From Bin5 sp965200615 (lineage in GTDB: Bacteria > Chloroflexota > Anaerolineae > Caldilineales > Caldilineaceae), in the NCBI GenBank assembly GCA_965200615.1, contig OZ241377.1:2294001-2358000 (forward strand): a stretch of DNA of 64,000 nt. Direction: 5' to 3'. A program made the translations under genes and the position numbers. The notes below the pieces were generated by a model. That model did no database searches. It saw only the letters and a list, made by a program, of their open reading frames with translations, and had not been told where the DNA came from. Positions 37,046-45,735 of this stretch are shown one piece after another (position 1 is the stretch's first letter; every line of letters starts with the position of its first letter).

Positions 37046-37741
37046 TTACTCCTTGCGCCAGTGGTCGTCGGCGCTGTCGACGGGCATGAAGTCCAGCAGT
37101 TCCCAGGCGTAGGGCGTGTCGTAGATCTTCCAGGTGTTGTTGGACGCGCCGTAGATGATCTCGTAGCTGATGTTGGGGCGTTCAACGCAGGCCCGGAAAA
37201 AACCGGTTGCATCGCGATGGCTGAACCAGCTCACGAGGGAGCGGTAGCCGCGGCCGGGCGCGTTCCACGGAGGCAGCGTGCCGAGACGGACGCAGATGAC
37301 CTCCATCGGGCGCTCGTCGGGGCGGTCGATGTTGCCGCCCTCGGTGTAGTAGCGGCCCAAGGATTCGCCGAAGATCTTGGTGGCGCCGTAGCGACTGTCC
37401 GGCCGGCCCGGATCCTCGCCCTTGACGAGGGGAATGGAGGCGGGGTCGAGGCCGTCGAGGCGGCCGGAGACGATGGAAAGGTAGGGCTCGTCGAACTCAT
37501 AGCCGCCCATAGCGTGCATGGAGCTGGCGAAGATGACGCGGCGCACGCCGGCGTCGTGGGCGGCGTCGTACATGCCCTCGAAGACGGGCGCCAGCGCGTC
37601 GGGGTCGCAGAGGTCGGCCTGAGTGGAGTTAGGCCAGTCTGAAGGGCGCAGGTCGATGCCGTAGACGTCGTGGTCGCTTGCAAGGGCAGGCGCCAAGAAG
37701 CTGCCGATCGTTCCCGTGATGCCGGTGATGAGGATCTTCAT
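37046..37741 (-). pseudogene. Uronate-dehydrogenase-like epimerase with 32-residue deletion
   Basis: NAD-dependent epimerase/dehydratase-type gene of 231 aa, open throughout. Compared with the intact copy at 38758 it lacks 32 residues (96 nt) after VFEGM: the segment with DVV-HLAADP and NPNLIATAR is gone and the text resumes at YDAAHDAG. The deletion removes the strand and loop that hold the nucleotide and substrate, so activity is unlikely, although the cofactor motif TGITGTIG and YGATK are kept. The gene has its own promoter (37770-37797). Confidence 0.85.
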
Positions 37742-37769
37742 GACTGACTCCTGTCAGGGCTTTTCGTGC

Positions 37770-37797
37770 ATTATCCATAGGCAAATAGCGATGTCAA
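37770..37797 (-). promoter_or_regulatory. Internal promoter before the deleted epimerase
   Basis: Read on the minus strand: TTGACA (37797-37792), 16 nt, GATAAT (37775-37770). It lies about 29 bp before the ATG at 37741. Related sequence precedes the epimerase remnant of copy 1, so the site was part of the duplicated unit. Confidence 0.6.
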
Positions 37798-37864
37798 GCG
37801 CGCGAAAAACCCTGGACTGTTCCAGTTTCGGCACGGAAAGCCCAGGAGTCAACCGGGATTCACA

Positions 37865-38743
37865 TCAGATCTTGGCATATTTCTGTACGCAGTGGCCGTG
37901 GTGGCTCAGCTCCGAAATGAAGAGATTCTTCTTCGAATCGATCCATATGCCATGCACGCCGCGCAGACCGGACTCCTCGCCGGTAAAGCGGCAAATCAGT
38001 TCGCCGTCTTCACTGAAGATCGAGACGGAACCACCGCCACCCTGTTCGGCGACGTATATCAGCCCCTCGGGACTGCAGTAGACATCGCCGGGTGAATTGA
38101 CGTCGTCCCAGATGTGGAGGAACTGCCCTTCGCGGTCGAAGAACTGAATGCGGTGGTTCGCCCGGTCACAGATCAGTACTCTGCCCTGGGTGTCGACACC
38201 GACCTGGTGTACGAGCGCGAACTGGCCCGGTTCGGTCCCCGACGTTCCCCACGAGAGCTCCAGCTCGCCTTCCGGTGAGAAGCGATGGACTTGGCGGTTG
38301 CCGTAACCGTCGGCGACGAAGATGCAGCCGTCCTCGGCGATGGCCACGCCGGCGGGCATGTTGAAGGGCGGGTCGAGGGTCGTGCCCTGGGGCGTTACCG
38401 TCATGTTGGCCCAGCCGCGCGTGCCCAGCTCGAGCAGCTTTTCGCCGTAACGAGTGTACTTGACGACGGTGTGGTCGTTGCGGTCGGCGGTCCACACATG
38501 GTCGTCCACGTCGATGAAGATGCCGTGCGGCTCCTTGAATTCCCCTTCACCCCAGGAGGTGACAAACTCCCCAGTGTCCGCCTCAAATGCGATCATCGGG
38601 TGCTTGTTGCGATTAAAAACATAGACCCGGTCGTGCGAATCCACCGCCAGATCGGAGGGATGGTCCATCACCCAACCTTCAGGCAACGTGGGCCACGAGT
38701 CGTCCTGCTGATAGCGAAATTCGCCGTGTCCAACTGTCAGCAT
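37865..38743 (-). CDS. NHL-repeat six-bladed propeller protein (divergent copy)
   Basis: Beta-propeller of 292 aa, cytoplasmic. It keeps the same NHL strands as its paralogues (EPHGIFIDVDDHVWTADR, MPAGVAIAEDGCIFVADG) but differs more: it lacks the short insert GKGPxP before the fifth blade and its ending is unlike the others. AGGAGGAC precedes ATG 38743, and it begins 14 bp after the intact epimerase, so both are probably co-translated and co-functional. The same remarks on possible lactonase or lyase roles apply; no catalytic residue can be assigned from sequence alone. Confidence 0.88.
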   Translation of the reverse strand: MLTVGHGEFRYQQDDSWPTLPEGWVMDHPSDLAVDSHDRVYVFNRNKHPMIAFEADTGEFVTSWGEGEFKEPHGIFIDVDDHVWTADRNDHTVVKYTRYGEKLLELGTRGWANMTVTPQGTTLDPPFNMPAGVAIAEDGCIFVADGYGNRQVHRFSPEGELELSWGTSGTEPGQFALVHQVGVDTQGRVLICDRANHRIQFFDREGQFLHIWDDVNSPGDVYCSPEGLIYVAEQGGGGSVSIFSEDGELICRFTGEESGLRGVHGIWIDSKKNLFISELSHHGHCVQKYAKI

Positions 38744-38757
38744 CGGTTGTCCTCCTG

Positions 38758-39549
38758 TTAGTCTTTGCCCCAGTGTTCCAAAGCGTCGTCTGCGGGAGTG
38801 AAGTTCAGTAGATTGTAGGCATAGGGAGTGTCATAGATCTTCCACGTATTGTTGGACGCGCCGTAGATGATCTCATAGCTGATGTCTGGCTGTTCAACGC
38901 AGGCGCGGAAGAATCCGACCGCGTCGCGCTTGCTGAACCAGCTTACGAGGGAGCGGTAGTCCTTTTCGGGCCGGTTGGAGCGCGGCAGCGTGCCGAGACG
39001 GATACAGATGACCTCCATCGGGCGTTCGTCGGGGCGGTCGATGTTGCCGCCCTCGGTATAGTAACGGCCGAGGGACTCGCCAAAGATCTTGGTCGCGCCG
39101 TAGCGGCTGTCCGGCCGGGCCGGGGCGTCGCCTGTGACCAAGGGAATGGAGGCGGGGTCGAGGCCGTCCAGGCGGCCGGAGACGATGGACGAGTAGGGTT
39201 CATCGAACTCGTAGCCGCCCATTGTATGCATCGAACTGGCGAAGATGACGCGGCGCACGCCGGCGTCATGGGCGGCGTCGTACATGCGGGCGGTGGCTAT
39301 CAGATTGGGGTTGGTGAGCTCCTCCCAGCCGATTTCGACCTCATGGCGGGGGTCGGCGGCGAGGTGAAGGACCACGTCCACGCCTTCAAAGACGGGAGGC
39401 AGCGCGTCCGGGTCGCAGAGGTCAGCCTGGGTAAAGTTCGGCCAGTCGGAAGGGCGCAGGTCTATGCCGTGGACATCGTGGTCGCGGGCCAGTTCAGGCG
39501 CCAGCAGGCTGCCGACCGTGCCGCTGATACCGGTGATAAGGATTTTCAT
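38758..39549 (-). CDS. Uronate-dehydrogenase-like NAD-dependent enzyme (only intact copy)
   Basis: Extended-SDR enzyme of 263 aa. ATG 39549 is preferred (GGAG 7 nt upstream) to TTG 39552. The cofactor motif TGISGTVG, the HLAA strand, the FASSMH serine segment and YGATK (Tyr/Lys pair) are all present. Length and segments SRYGATK, RLGTLP and YEIIYGAS match the uronate dehydrogenase group, which oxidises uronates to aldarolactones; the family is usually annotated only as NAD-dependent epimerase/dehydratase. It is the sole complete copy of four in this locus. Confidence 0.88.
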   Translation of the reverse strand: MKILITGISGTVGSLLAPELARDHDVHGIDLRPSDWPNFTQADLCDPDALPPVFEGVDVVLHLAADPRHEVEIGWEELTNPNLIATARMYDAAHDAGVRRVIFASSMHTMGGYEFDEPYSSIVSGRLDGLDPASIPLVTGDAPARPDSRYGATKIFGESLGRYYTEGGNIDRPDERPMEVICIRLGTLPRSNRPEKDYRSLVSWFSKRDAVGFFRACVEQPDISYEIIYGASNNTWKIYDTPYAYNLLNFTPADDALEHWGKD

Positions 39550-39668
39550 CAATTGTCTCCTGGAGGGCGTTTCTTGGAATGAATATGAAGTTTGGATTCA
39601 GATGACGTGACAACCGGTATGCAGTGCTCGAAGAATTCGGACAGGCCGATCTCTGGCTCCGTTCGTGT

Positions 39669-40565
39669 TCAAACTTTTACAAACTTGCGGGCGCGGTTGC
39701 CTTCCTCGCCCAGCTCGGCCACGAAGATGTTTCCCTTCGAGTCGCACCAGATGCCGTGCGGCATGCGCAGGCCGGTTTCGGGTCCGCGGAAACGGCATAC
39801 CAACTCGCCCGATTCGTGGAAGATGGAGACGCCGCAGGGGAGAGGCCCCTTACCCATGGCGCTGCCCTGCTCGGCGACATAGACGAACTGGTCGGGGCTG
39901 CAGTAGACGTCGCCCGGCCTGTGTACGTCTTCAAACATGGTGATGTAGTTCCCGTCGCGGTCGAAGAGCTGGATGCGGTTGGCCTCGCGGTCGCAGATCA
40001 GGACGCGGCCCTGCGTGTCGATGCCGATGTTGTGCACCAGCGCGAACTGGCCTGGCTCCAAGCCGGAGGTTCCCCAGGAGATTTCCAGCTCCCCTTCCGG
40101 GGAGAAGCGGTGGACCTGGCGGTTGCCGTAGCCGTCGGCGGCGAAGATGCTGCCGTCCTGGGCGGTGGCTACGCCGGCTGGCATGTTGAAGGGCGGATCC
40201 AGGGAGGCGCCGTAGGGCGTCACCGTCATCATGGCCCAGCCGCGGCGGCCCAGCTCAAGCAGCTTTTCGCCGTGCTGGGTGTGCTTGGTGACGACATGCT
40301 CCTGGCGGTCGGTGACCCAGACATAGTCGTCGGCGTCGATGAAGATGCCGTGCGGTTCGGTAAACTCATTCTCTCCCCAGGATGTGATGAATTTGCCGGT
40401 CTCCGCCTCGAACGCCACCACAGGATGTTTGTGGCGGCAGAAGACAAAGACCCGATCACGCGAATCGATGGCAAGATCGGGCACCGAACCGAGCGACCAG
40501 CCTTCGGGCAGGGTCGGCCAGGAATCGTCCAACTCGTAGCGAAAGTCGCCATATCCAACTGTCAT
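39669..40565 (-). CDS. NHL-repeat six-bladed propeller protein (copy 4)
   Basis: Beta-propeller of 298 aa, near-duplicate of 32322-33218 (same length, differences scattered). ATG 40565 is used, with GGAGGA upstream; the frame is open a few codons further. NHL strands such as LVHNIGIDTQGRVLICDR and MPHGIWCDSKGNIFVAEL are complete. It lies between the nonsense-mutated epimerase and the intact epimerase. Three intact propellers for a single intact dehydrogenase is unusual. Confidence 0.88.
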   Translation of the reverse strand: MTVGYGDFRYELDDSWPTLPEGWSLGSVPDLAIDSRDRVFVFCRHKHPVVAFEAETGKFITSWGENEFTEPHGIFIDADDYVWVTDRQEHVVTKHTQHGEKLLELGRRGWAMMTVTPYGASLDPPFNMPAGVATAQDGSIFAADGYGNRQVHRFSPEGELEISWGTSGLEPGQFALVHNIGIDTQGRVLICDREANRIQLFDRDGNYITMFEDVHRPGDVYCSPDQFVYVAEQGSAMGKGPLPCGVSIFHESGELVCRFRGPETGLRMPHGIWCDSKGNIFVAELGEEGNRARKFVKV

Positions 40566-40615
40566 GATCGTTTGTCCTCCCATTTTGCGCCCCGGTCAAG
40601 GCGGAGAACTGCAGG

Positions 40616-41407
40616 TTACTCTTTGCGCCAGTGGTCTTCGGCCCTGTCGACGGGCATGAAATCGAGCAGCTTCTAGGCGTAGGGCGTGTCGTAGATCTTC
40701 CACTTGTTGTTGGACGCGCCGTAGATGATCTCATAGCTGATGTTGGGGCGTTCAACGCAGGCCTGGAAGAAGCCGCCGGCGTCGCGATAGCTGAACCAGC
40801 TTACCAGCGAGCGATAGTCGCGACCGGGACGATCGTAGGCGGGCAGCGTGCCGAGACGGATGCAGATGACCTCCATCGGACGCTGATCGGGGCGGTCGAT
40901 GTTGCCGCCCTCGGTGTAGTAGCGGCCCAAGGATTCGCCGAAGATCTTGGTGGCGCCGTAGCGACTGTCAGGCCTGCCAGGATCATCGCCTTTGACGAGC
41001 GGGATCGAGTCCGGGTCCAGGCCGTCGTGGCGGCCGGAAAGGATAGAGAGGTACGGCTCATCCCACTCGTAGGCGCCCATGACGTGCATCGAACTGGCGA
41101 AGATGACGCGGCGCACGCCGGCGTCGTGGGCGGCGTCGTACATGCGAGCGGTGGCGATCAGGTTGGGGTTGGTCAGTTCATCCCAGCCGATTTCGACCTC
41201 ATGACGGGGGTCGGCTGCCAGATGGATGACCACGTCCATGCCCTCGAAGACGGGCGGCAACGCGTCGGGGTCGCAAAGGTCGGCCTGGGTGGCGTTGGGC
41301 CAGTCCGAGGGGAGAATGTCAATGCCATGGACCTCGTGGTCGCGTGCGAGGACCGGCGCCAGATAGCGGCCGATCTTGCCGGTGATGCCGGTGATGAGAA
41401 TCTTCAT
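40616..41407 (-). pseudogene. Uronate-dehydrogenase-like gene with a late nonsense codon
   Basis: Full-length frame of 263 codons from ATG 41407 to the ancestral stop at 40618-40616, interrupted by TAG at 40675-40673 where a paralogue has TGG (Trp). Translation stops at residue 244 and loses the last 19 residues (KLLDFMPVD ... HWRKE). All catalytic motifs lie before the stop, so a partly functional enzyme is possible. It follows the PhyH gene. Confidence 0.85.
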
Positions 41408-41510
41408 CTCTGTCTCCTGGGCGGGAGTCTGGTAATCTGTTTATTCCAGTACAGTTGGATTTCAATCGCGAGACATTTTAGCGAGTTCGCCCGGCGCCGC
41501 CGAACTACGG

Positions 41511-42380
41511 CTAATTGGCGGCCACCGCGTCAGGCCAGCGCAGGCGCTCGTCCGGTGTCCGGTTCTGTTGCATGGGCTCGACGGTGCCGCGGTAGTCGGG
41601 GATGAGCGGCTCGATCTTGGCGAGGGCGTCCTGCGGCCAGTTGGCGTGCTGTCTGTGCATGAAGTCGTGGATCCAGCTCTGCGTCGGCTCCAGAAGGTCG
41701 GAGTAGAAGGGGTGAAACCAGATGGTGATCACGGTGCGTTTTTCGTCCGACAGGTTGGTGTGGGCCGAGTGGAACATGCGCGCGTCGCCGACCACGACGT
41801 CGCCGGCTTTGACCGGTACGTCGACTTCGCCGGGGTAGTCGCGGAAACGGGGGTCGTCCGGGTCGTCGATGCGGTTGATCTCCCGGGTGTGCGCTTCCCC
41901 CATATCGTGGAGGAGGTGGCGGCGGCGGTGGGTGCCGGGGAGCAGGCGCAGACAGCCGTTGTGACGCGTCGTGTCCTCCAAGTAGTACATGAGGAAGATC
42001 ATCGGCGGCCTGTCGCTGTATGCGCGCGGGTCCTGCCACATCAGGCAGTCCTGGTGCCAGTAGAGGCGGGGCCCGCCCGGCGGCTTGCTGATGATGACCG
42101 CCTTCCAGAACTTGATGTCCTTGAGGCCCATGCGGTCAAGTTCGGCGAGGGCGCGGGGGTTGCCGATCAGATCGGCCAGCTCAGGGTAGTTGTTGGAGTC
42201 GATCAGACTGCCGGGCGACTTTGTTTTTTCCAGCCGTTCGGGGTCAACCTCGGCCAGCGCCTTGTCTACACAGTCCCGCGTCCGGTTCAGTAGCCACTCG
42301 TCGGCTACATTCTCGATGATGCAGAAGCCATTCCGTATGAGCTCCGCCATGCGCGCTTCGGGTGTCAGGTTGGCAGTCAT
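41511..42380 (-). CDS. Phytanoyl-CoA dioxygenase (PhyH) family protein
   Basis: Fe(II)/2-oxoglutarate dioxygenase of 289 aa, normal for the family. Iron ligands are His109-x-Asp111 (YWHQDC) and His204 or His207 (RMFHSAHTN); Arg215 in EKRTVITIW would bind 2-oxoglutarate. AAGGAG precedes ATG 42380. It leads the epimerase/propeller series, so hydroxylation or oxidative removal of a substituent (for example a methyl ether) on the imported sugar is a possible role by inference. Confidence 0.9.
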   Translation of the reverse strand: MTANLTPEARMAELIRNGFCIIENVADEWLLNRTRDCVDKALAEVDPERLEKTKSPGSLIDSNNYPELADLIGNPRALAELDRMGLKDIKFWKAVIISKPPGGPRLYWHQDCLMWQDPRAYSDRPPMIFLMYYLEDTTRHNGCLRLLPGTHRRRHLLHDMGEAHTREINRIDDPDDPRFRDYPGEVDVPVKAGDVVVGDARMFHSAHTNLSDEKRTVITIWFHPFYSDLLEPTQSWIHDFMHRQHANWPQDALAKIEPLIPDYRGTVEPMQQNRTPDERLRWPDAVAAN

Positions 42381-42441
42381 CTGTGCTCCTTGCGAGAAAT
42401 GGTAACTGCGAGAGCCGGCCTACTTCGCGCCGTAGCGCTCT

Positions 42442-44604
42442 CTATGCAGAAGGGGCGGCGTCCTTGACGCAGCGGAAGCCGACGGTACTGCAGCGGTCCA
42501 ATCCGGGATACATCAGCAGAATCTTCTCGTGGCAGTCGTTTGGCTGCGCGCCGCTGGCGTTGTACCAGATGCTGCCCTCTACCTTCAGGTAGCTGCCGCC
42601 GCGAATGATGGCGTAGCGTGTGTGGCCGTCGTCGCGTTCGCTTTCTGTCCACTCCCAGACGTTGCCGGCCATGTCGATGCAACCGGACTGGCTGGCGCCG
42701 CCGGGGAACTGGTCGACCGGCGTCGTGTCGTCGCTGCCGCTGTTGCATAACGTCGGGTCGAAGCCGTCGCCCCAGGGCCAGACGGCAAACCCTGCGGCCT
42801 TTTGCCATTCTTCCTCAAGGGGCAGCCGTTTGCCGGCCCAGTCGGCGTAAGCGCGGGCATCGTCCAGGTCCACCCAGATGACCGGGTGCCGCTCCTTGCC
42901 TGCCGGCAGCGACCACCGCCAGGGCTCCTGCTCGCTGCCGGCCGGCTTGTGCCAGTGGCGCAGGAAGTTGGTGAGATCACGCGGCAGGTAGCGGGACTGT
43001 TCGAGGAAAGTGCGATAGGAAGCGTTGGTGACCTCGGTGCGATCGATCCAGTATTCGGGAAGGTCGATGAAACGCCTGGGGTGATACTTGTCCCAGAGCT
43101 GGTCGATCTTGTCGTAGCATGCCCCCTCCATCACCGTCCGGTTGTTGTGGCGTACACCGAAGTTGACGGGGCCCGCGGTCACGCGACACATTTCCTCCGG
43201 TTCCTCCCCTGGGGCTACGGGCGGTGACGGTTCGACCGGTCGCAGTGACAGGTCGGCAAGGGTCAAACGTTTGCGGTCGATGCCGGCAACGCCTTCGCGT
43301 GCGGGCTCTCCCCGGCCTGTGCCCAGGTCGACCTCAACGCCCTCGGGCGCCGAGACGATACATCCTGCCTCGCTACTGGACATGGAAAGCGCAAGCAGGT
43401 GCGCGTCCCCTTGTTTGGCCGGCTCGATTTCGGCGCCGTTCCAGAGGTCGTAGTGGCGCATCGGGCGGCCGTCGGGCGAAACTGCCGGCGCCTTCAGCAC
43501 GGGGCCGTCGACGGCAGCGTCCGTTTCGTTAATCAGCGTATGCATGGTTGTTTCGCCGCTGCGCCAGCGGTGCGCGTAAACGCCCTCTACTTCTGTGGCA
43601 ACGTATGGCTGCCAGTCCCGGTCCTGGAACGCATCGCTGAAACGGCGCAGGAGTCGCACACAGCGTCGCACCAGCACGCGATCTGCTTCGGGCCAGGGGT
43701 TCCACCAGCCAAATATATTCTCCCAAATGACCTGGCCGCAGCCGTGAAAGAACGCCTTGTGAATAATGTCGCTGTGTTCGTGCGCGTTGCGGTCGATGGC
43801 GCGGAAGGAAAAGCGCGGCTCCACCCAGCGGATCGTCATCAGATCCGGCGGCACAACCGTTTGGCGCTGCAGCCAGCTGCCCGCGATCGTGGAGAGGGCC
43901 TCTGTGGGGGGCACCGCTTCCGGGTTAAATACAATGTTGGCGTTGGCCCGCTCCATTGGCGCCAGGAATCCCGGGTCGTCCGAGGCCATCGTATCCAGGA
44001 AGACGCCGTCGGCGCCGATCTCCTTGATCACGGCGCCTAGGGCTTCGGCGTCGGCCACCGCGGGCGCGTTCGTGTCCGGGAATCTGCCGCGATAGCCCCT
44101 TTTGTCGGTATATGGAGGCGCTCCCTGCTCGCGGCGCGTGCCGATGTCCCAGGGGTTATAGTTGACGAAGACGCGCACGCCGCGCGCATGGGCGCGGTCA
44201 ACCACCTCGCGCAGCCCCTGCAGGCCGCCCGGCATGTCGCGATAGTAGTCGATCTGGTTGCGGTCATCGATGCCAAGTCGGGGGTAGGACTGCCAGAGCA
44301 GGATGATGTCGTAGCCGCCGAACTCGCGCTCGCCGTCGTCCAGAATTTCGTCGATACGGTAACGCCCGGCCTCGCGATCGTAGAAGGCGGTGTCGTACAT
44401 GAAGAGGAAGGCCTCAATGTAGGCGCTCCGGTACCATTCGATACCCTGCCGCGAAAAGATGCCCAAGTCGAGGGAGTCCCGCAGCGCAGCCCGCATCCGG
44501 TCCAGCTCGGCGGCCTCTTCTTCGCCGCGCCCGACGTGGGCCGAAAAGTCGTTCTGCGTGTTGGCGGCAAATGAGGCGAGGCGTTCATTTTCCAGTGGTT
44601 TCAT
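42442..44604 (-). CDS. TIM-barrel glycosidase-like / SUMF1-domain fusion
   Basis: Protein of 720 aa, no signal peptide. Residues about 50-340 look like a glycosidase-type TIM barrel (strands ending ...VNYNPWD, ...GVFLDTMASDD, ...ENIFGWWNPW). A beta-sandwich follows (about 350-450). Residues about 480-720 are a formylglycine-generating-enzyme-like (SUMF1) domain: EVTNASYRTFLEQS, PVIWVDLDDARAYADWAGKRLPLEEEWQKAA, MAGNVWEWT and RGGSY ... GFRC. The two active-site cysteines that true FGEs have in the RGGS-GFR interval are absent, so sulfatase activation is unlikely. AGGAGGAGAG precedes ATG 44604. Fusion of these domains suggests carbohydrate binding and cleavage; the reaction is unknown. Confidence 0.82.
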   Translation of the reverse strand: MKPLENERLASFAANTQNDFSAHVGRGEEEAAELDRMRAALRDSLDLGIFSRQGIEWYRSAYIEAFLFMYDTAFYDREAGRYRIDEILDDGEREFGGYDIILLWQSYPRLGIDDRNQIDYYRDMPGGLQGLREVVDRAHARGVRVFVNYNPWDIGTRREQGAPPYTDKRGYRGRFPDTNAPAVADAEALGAVIKEIGADGVFLDTMASDDPGFLAPMERANANIVFNPEAVPPTEALSTIAGSWLQRQTVVPPDLMTIRWVEPRFSFRAIDRNAHEHSDIIHKAFFHGCGQVIWENIFGWWNPWPEADRVLVRRCVRLLRRFSDAFQDRDWQPYVATEVEGVYAHRWRSGETTMHTLINETDAAVDGPVLKAPAVSPDGRPMRHYDLWNGAEIEPAKQGDAHLLALSMSSSEAGCIVSAPEGVEVDLGTGRGEPAREGVAGIDRKRLTLADLSLRPVEPSPPVAPGEEPEEMCRVTAGPVNFGVRHNNRTVMEGACYDKIDQLWDKYHPRRFIDLPEYWIDRTEVTNASYRTFLEQSRYLPRDLTNFLRHWHKPAGSEQEPWRWSLPAGKERHPVIWVDLDDARAYADWAGKRLPLEEEWQKAAGFAVWPWGDGFDPTLCNSGSDDTTPVDQFPGGASQSGCIDMAGNVWEWTESERDDGHTRYAIIRGGSYLKVEGSIWYNASGAQPNDCHEKILLMYPGLDRCSTVGFRCVKDAAPSA

Positions 44605-44642
44605 CTCTCCTCCTGTTCACGGCCCGATCAGGCCGCAAGCCG

Positions 44643-45647
44643 TTACGGGCGCGGCTTGAAGCGAGCAATCTGATCGTCGACCCAGGCCAGGTTGGCGTCT
44701 TTGGTGCGGCCGGCATTGTGCGGTGTGTGGACGACGTTGTGACGCCCAAGTAAGGGGGAATTCAAGGCCACGGGCTCGACGTCAAAGACATCGGCTGCCA
44801 GCGCCAGTTCATCGTTCAGGACGCGACGATAGAGCGCCTTGGTATCGCAGATGAGGGCCCGCGTCACCTGTACGACCAGGCATCCGTGCGGCAAGGCGTC
44901 GATGAGGTCCTTGCCGACCAACCCGCGCGTATCCTCTTTCAATGGAAGCATCGGCGCGAAGATCTCGGCATCTTTCACAAGCTCGGGCAGATGAAAGCAG
45001 CGTTTTGCGCCGGCGGCGGCAAAGGTTGCATCGGGGGCGAATGGGTCCCAAACGGCGACGTCGGCGCCCATGGCCGTGCACCAGGAGGCGTAGCGGGCGC
45101 CGATATTTCCGGCTCCGACAATACGTACCCGTTTGCCTGCGAGCGTGCCATTGGCAAACCGCGAATCATCGCAATACTGCACGCCTTTCGCGCCCGGCTT
45201 GCCCACCTCCGGCCTGTGTTTCCAGGGTTCATGGCTCCCGATCATCGCCGTGTGAGACTGAGGAATGCGGCGCAGCCCGCAGAGGGTCAGGCAGAGCCCG
45301 TACTCGGCCACCGACTGCCCCCAGTATATGTCGACGCGGTGGGGAATGATGTGAATGCCGCGAGACGCCGCTTTGTCAAGGCCGTCTACCGGCTGATCGC
45401 CCTGGGCACTGTGGAAGCACTCTTTGAGGGAGGTAAAGGGGGCCAGATCCTCGCTGGCGGCGGGGAGACCGAGGAGGACGAGCCGCTGCACTGCGGCGGG
45501 GTCAGGCACCAACTGCGGCGCACGCGCCTCCGGCTCCGCCGTACGATAGAGTTCGCAGCAGTCGCTCTGCCAGCGATTCTGCCAGTGGTCTGCAGCAAAC
45601 GGCCAGACGGCGTCAAAACGTTCATGGACGCAAATTACCGATCTCAT
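44643..45647 (-). CDS. D-2-hydroxyacid dehydrogenase family protein
   Basis: NAD-dependent 2-hydroxyacid dehydrogenase of 334 aa. The Rossmann motif GAGNIG is followed by the family catalytic residues Arg (VTRALI), Glu (FDVEPVAL) and His (HTPHNAG). The N-terminal substrate domain is less conserved, so phosphoglycerate is not assured as substrate; a sugar acid is possible given the downstream genes. It is first in the long minus-strand run, behind the promoter at 45707-45735. Confidence 0.9.
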   Translation of the reverse strand: MRSVICVHERFDAVWPFAADHWQNRWQSDCCELYRTAEPEARAPQLVPDPAAVQRLVLLGLPAASEDLAPFTSLKECFHSAQGDQPVDGLDKAASRGIHIIPHRVDIYWGQSVAEYGLCLTLCGLRRIPQSHTAMIGSHEPWKHRPEVGKPGAKGVQYCDDSRFANGTLAGKRVRIVGAGNIGARYASWCTAMGADVAVWDPFAPDATFAAAGAKRCFHLPELVKDAEIFAPMLPLKEDTRGLVGKDLIDALPHGCLVVQVTRALICDTKALYRRVLNDELALAADVFDVEPVALNSPLLGRHNVVHTPHNAGRTKDANLAWVDDQIARFKPRP

Positions 45648-45706
45648 ATGTATGTCATTTCGGGTGTGCCCACCAGCCGCGGGGTTGGATGTCTTTCTTC
45701 GTTGGC

Positions 45707-45735
45707 ATGATAAATGCTAATGCGTTCGCTGTCCA
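45707..45735 (-). promoter_or_regulatory. Promoter of the long minus-strand operon
   Basis: Read on the minus strand: TGGACA (45735-45730), 17 nt, TATCAT (45712-45707), each 5 of 6 to consensus. Transcription would start about 52 bp before the ATG at 45647. Confidence 0.55.

Noticed and set aside
39624..40676. 350-codon plus-strand open frame
   Set aside because: It is antisense to the NHL gene 39669-40565, whose repeats, start and paralogues are convincing.
42442..43160. Formylglycine-generating (sulfatase-activating) function
   Set aside because: The active-site cysteine pair is missing between RGGSY and GFRC and no sulfatase gene is nearby.
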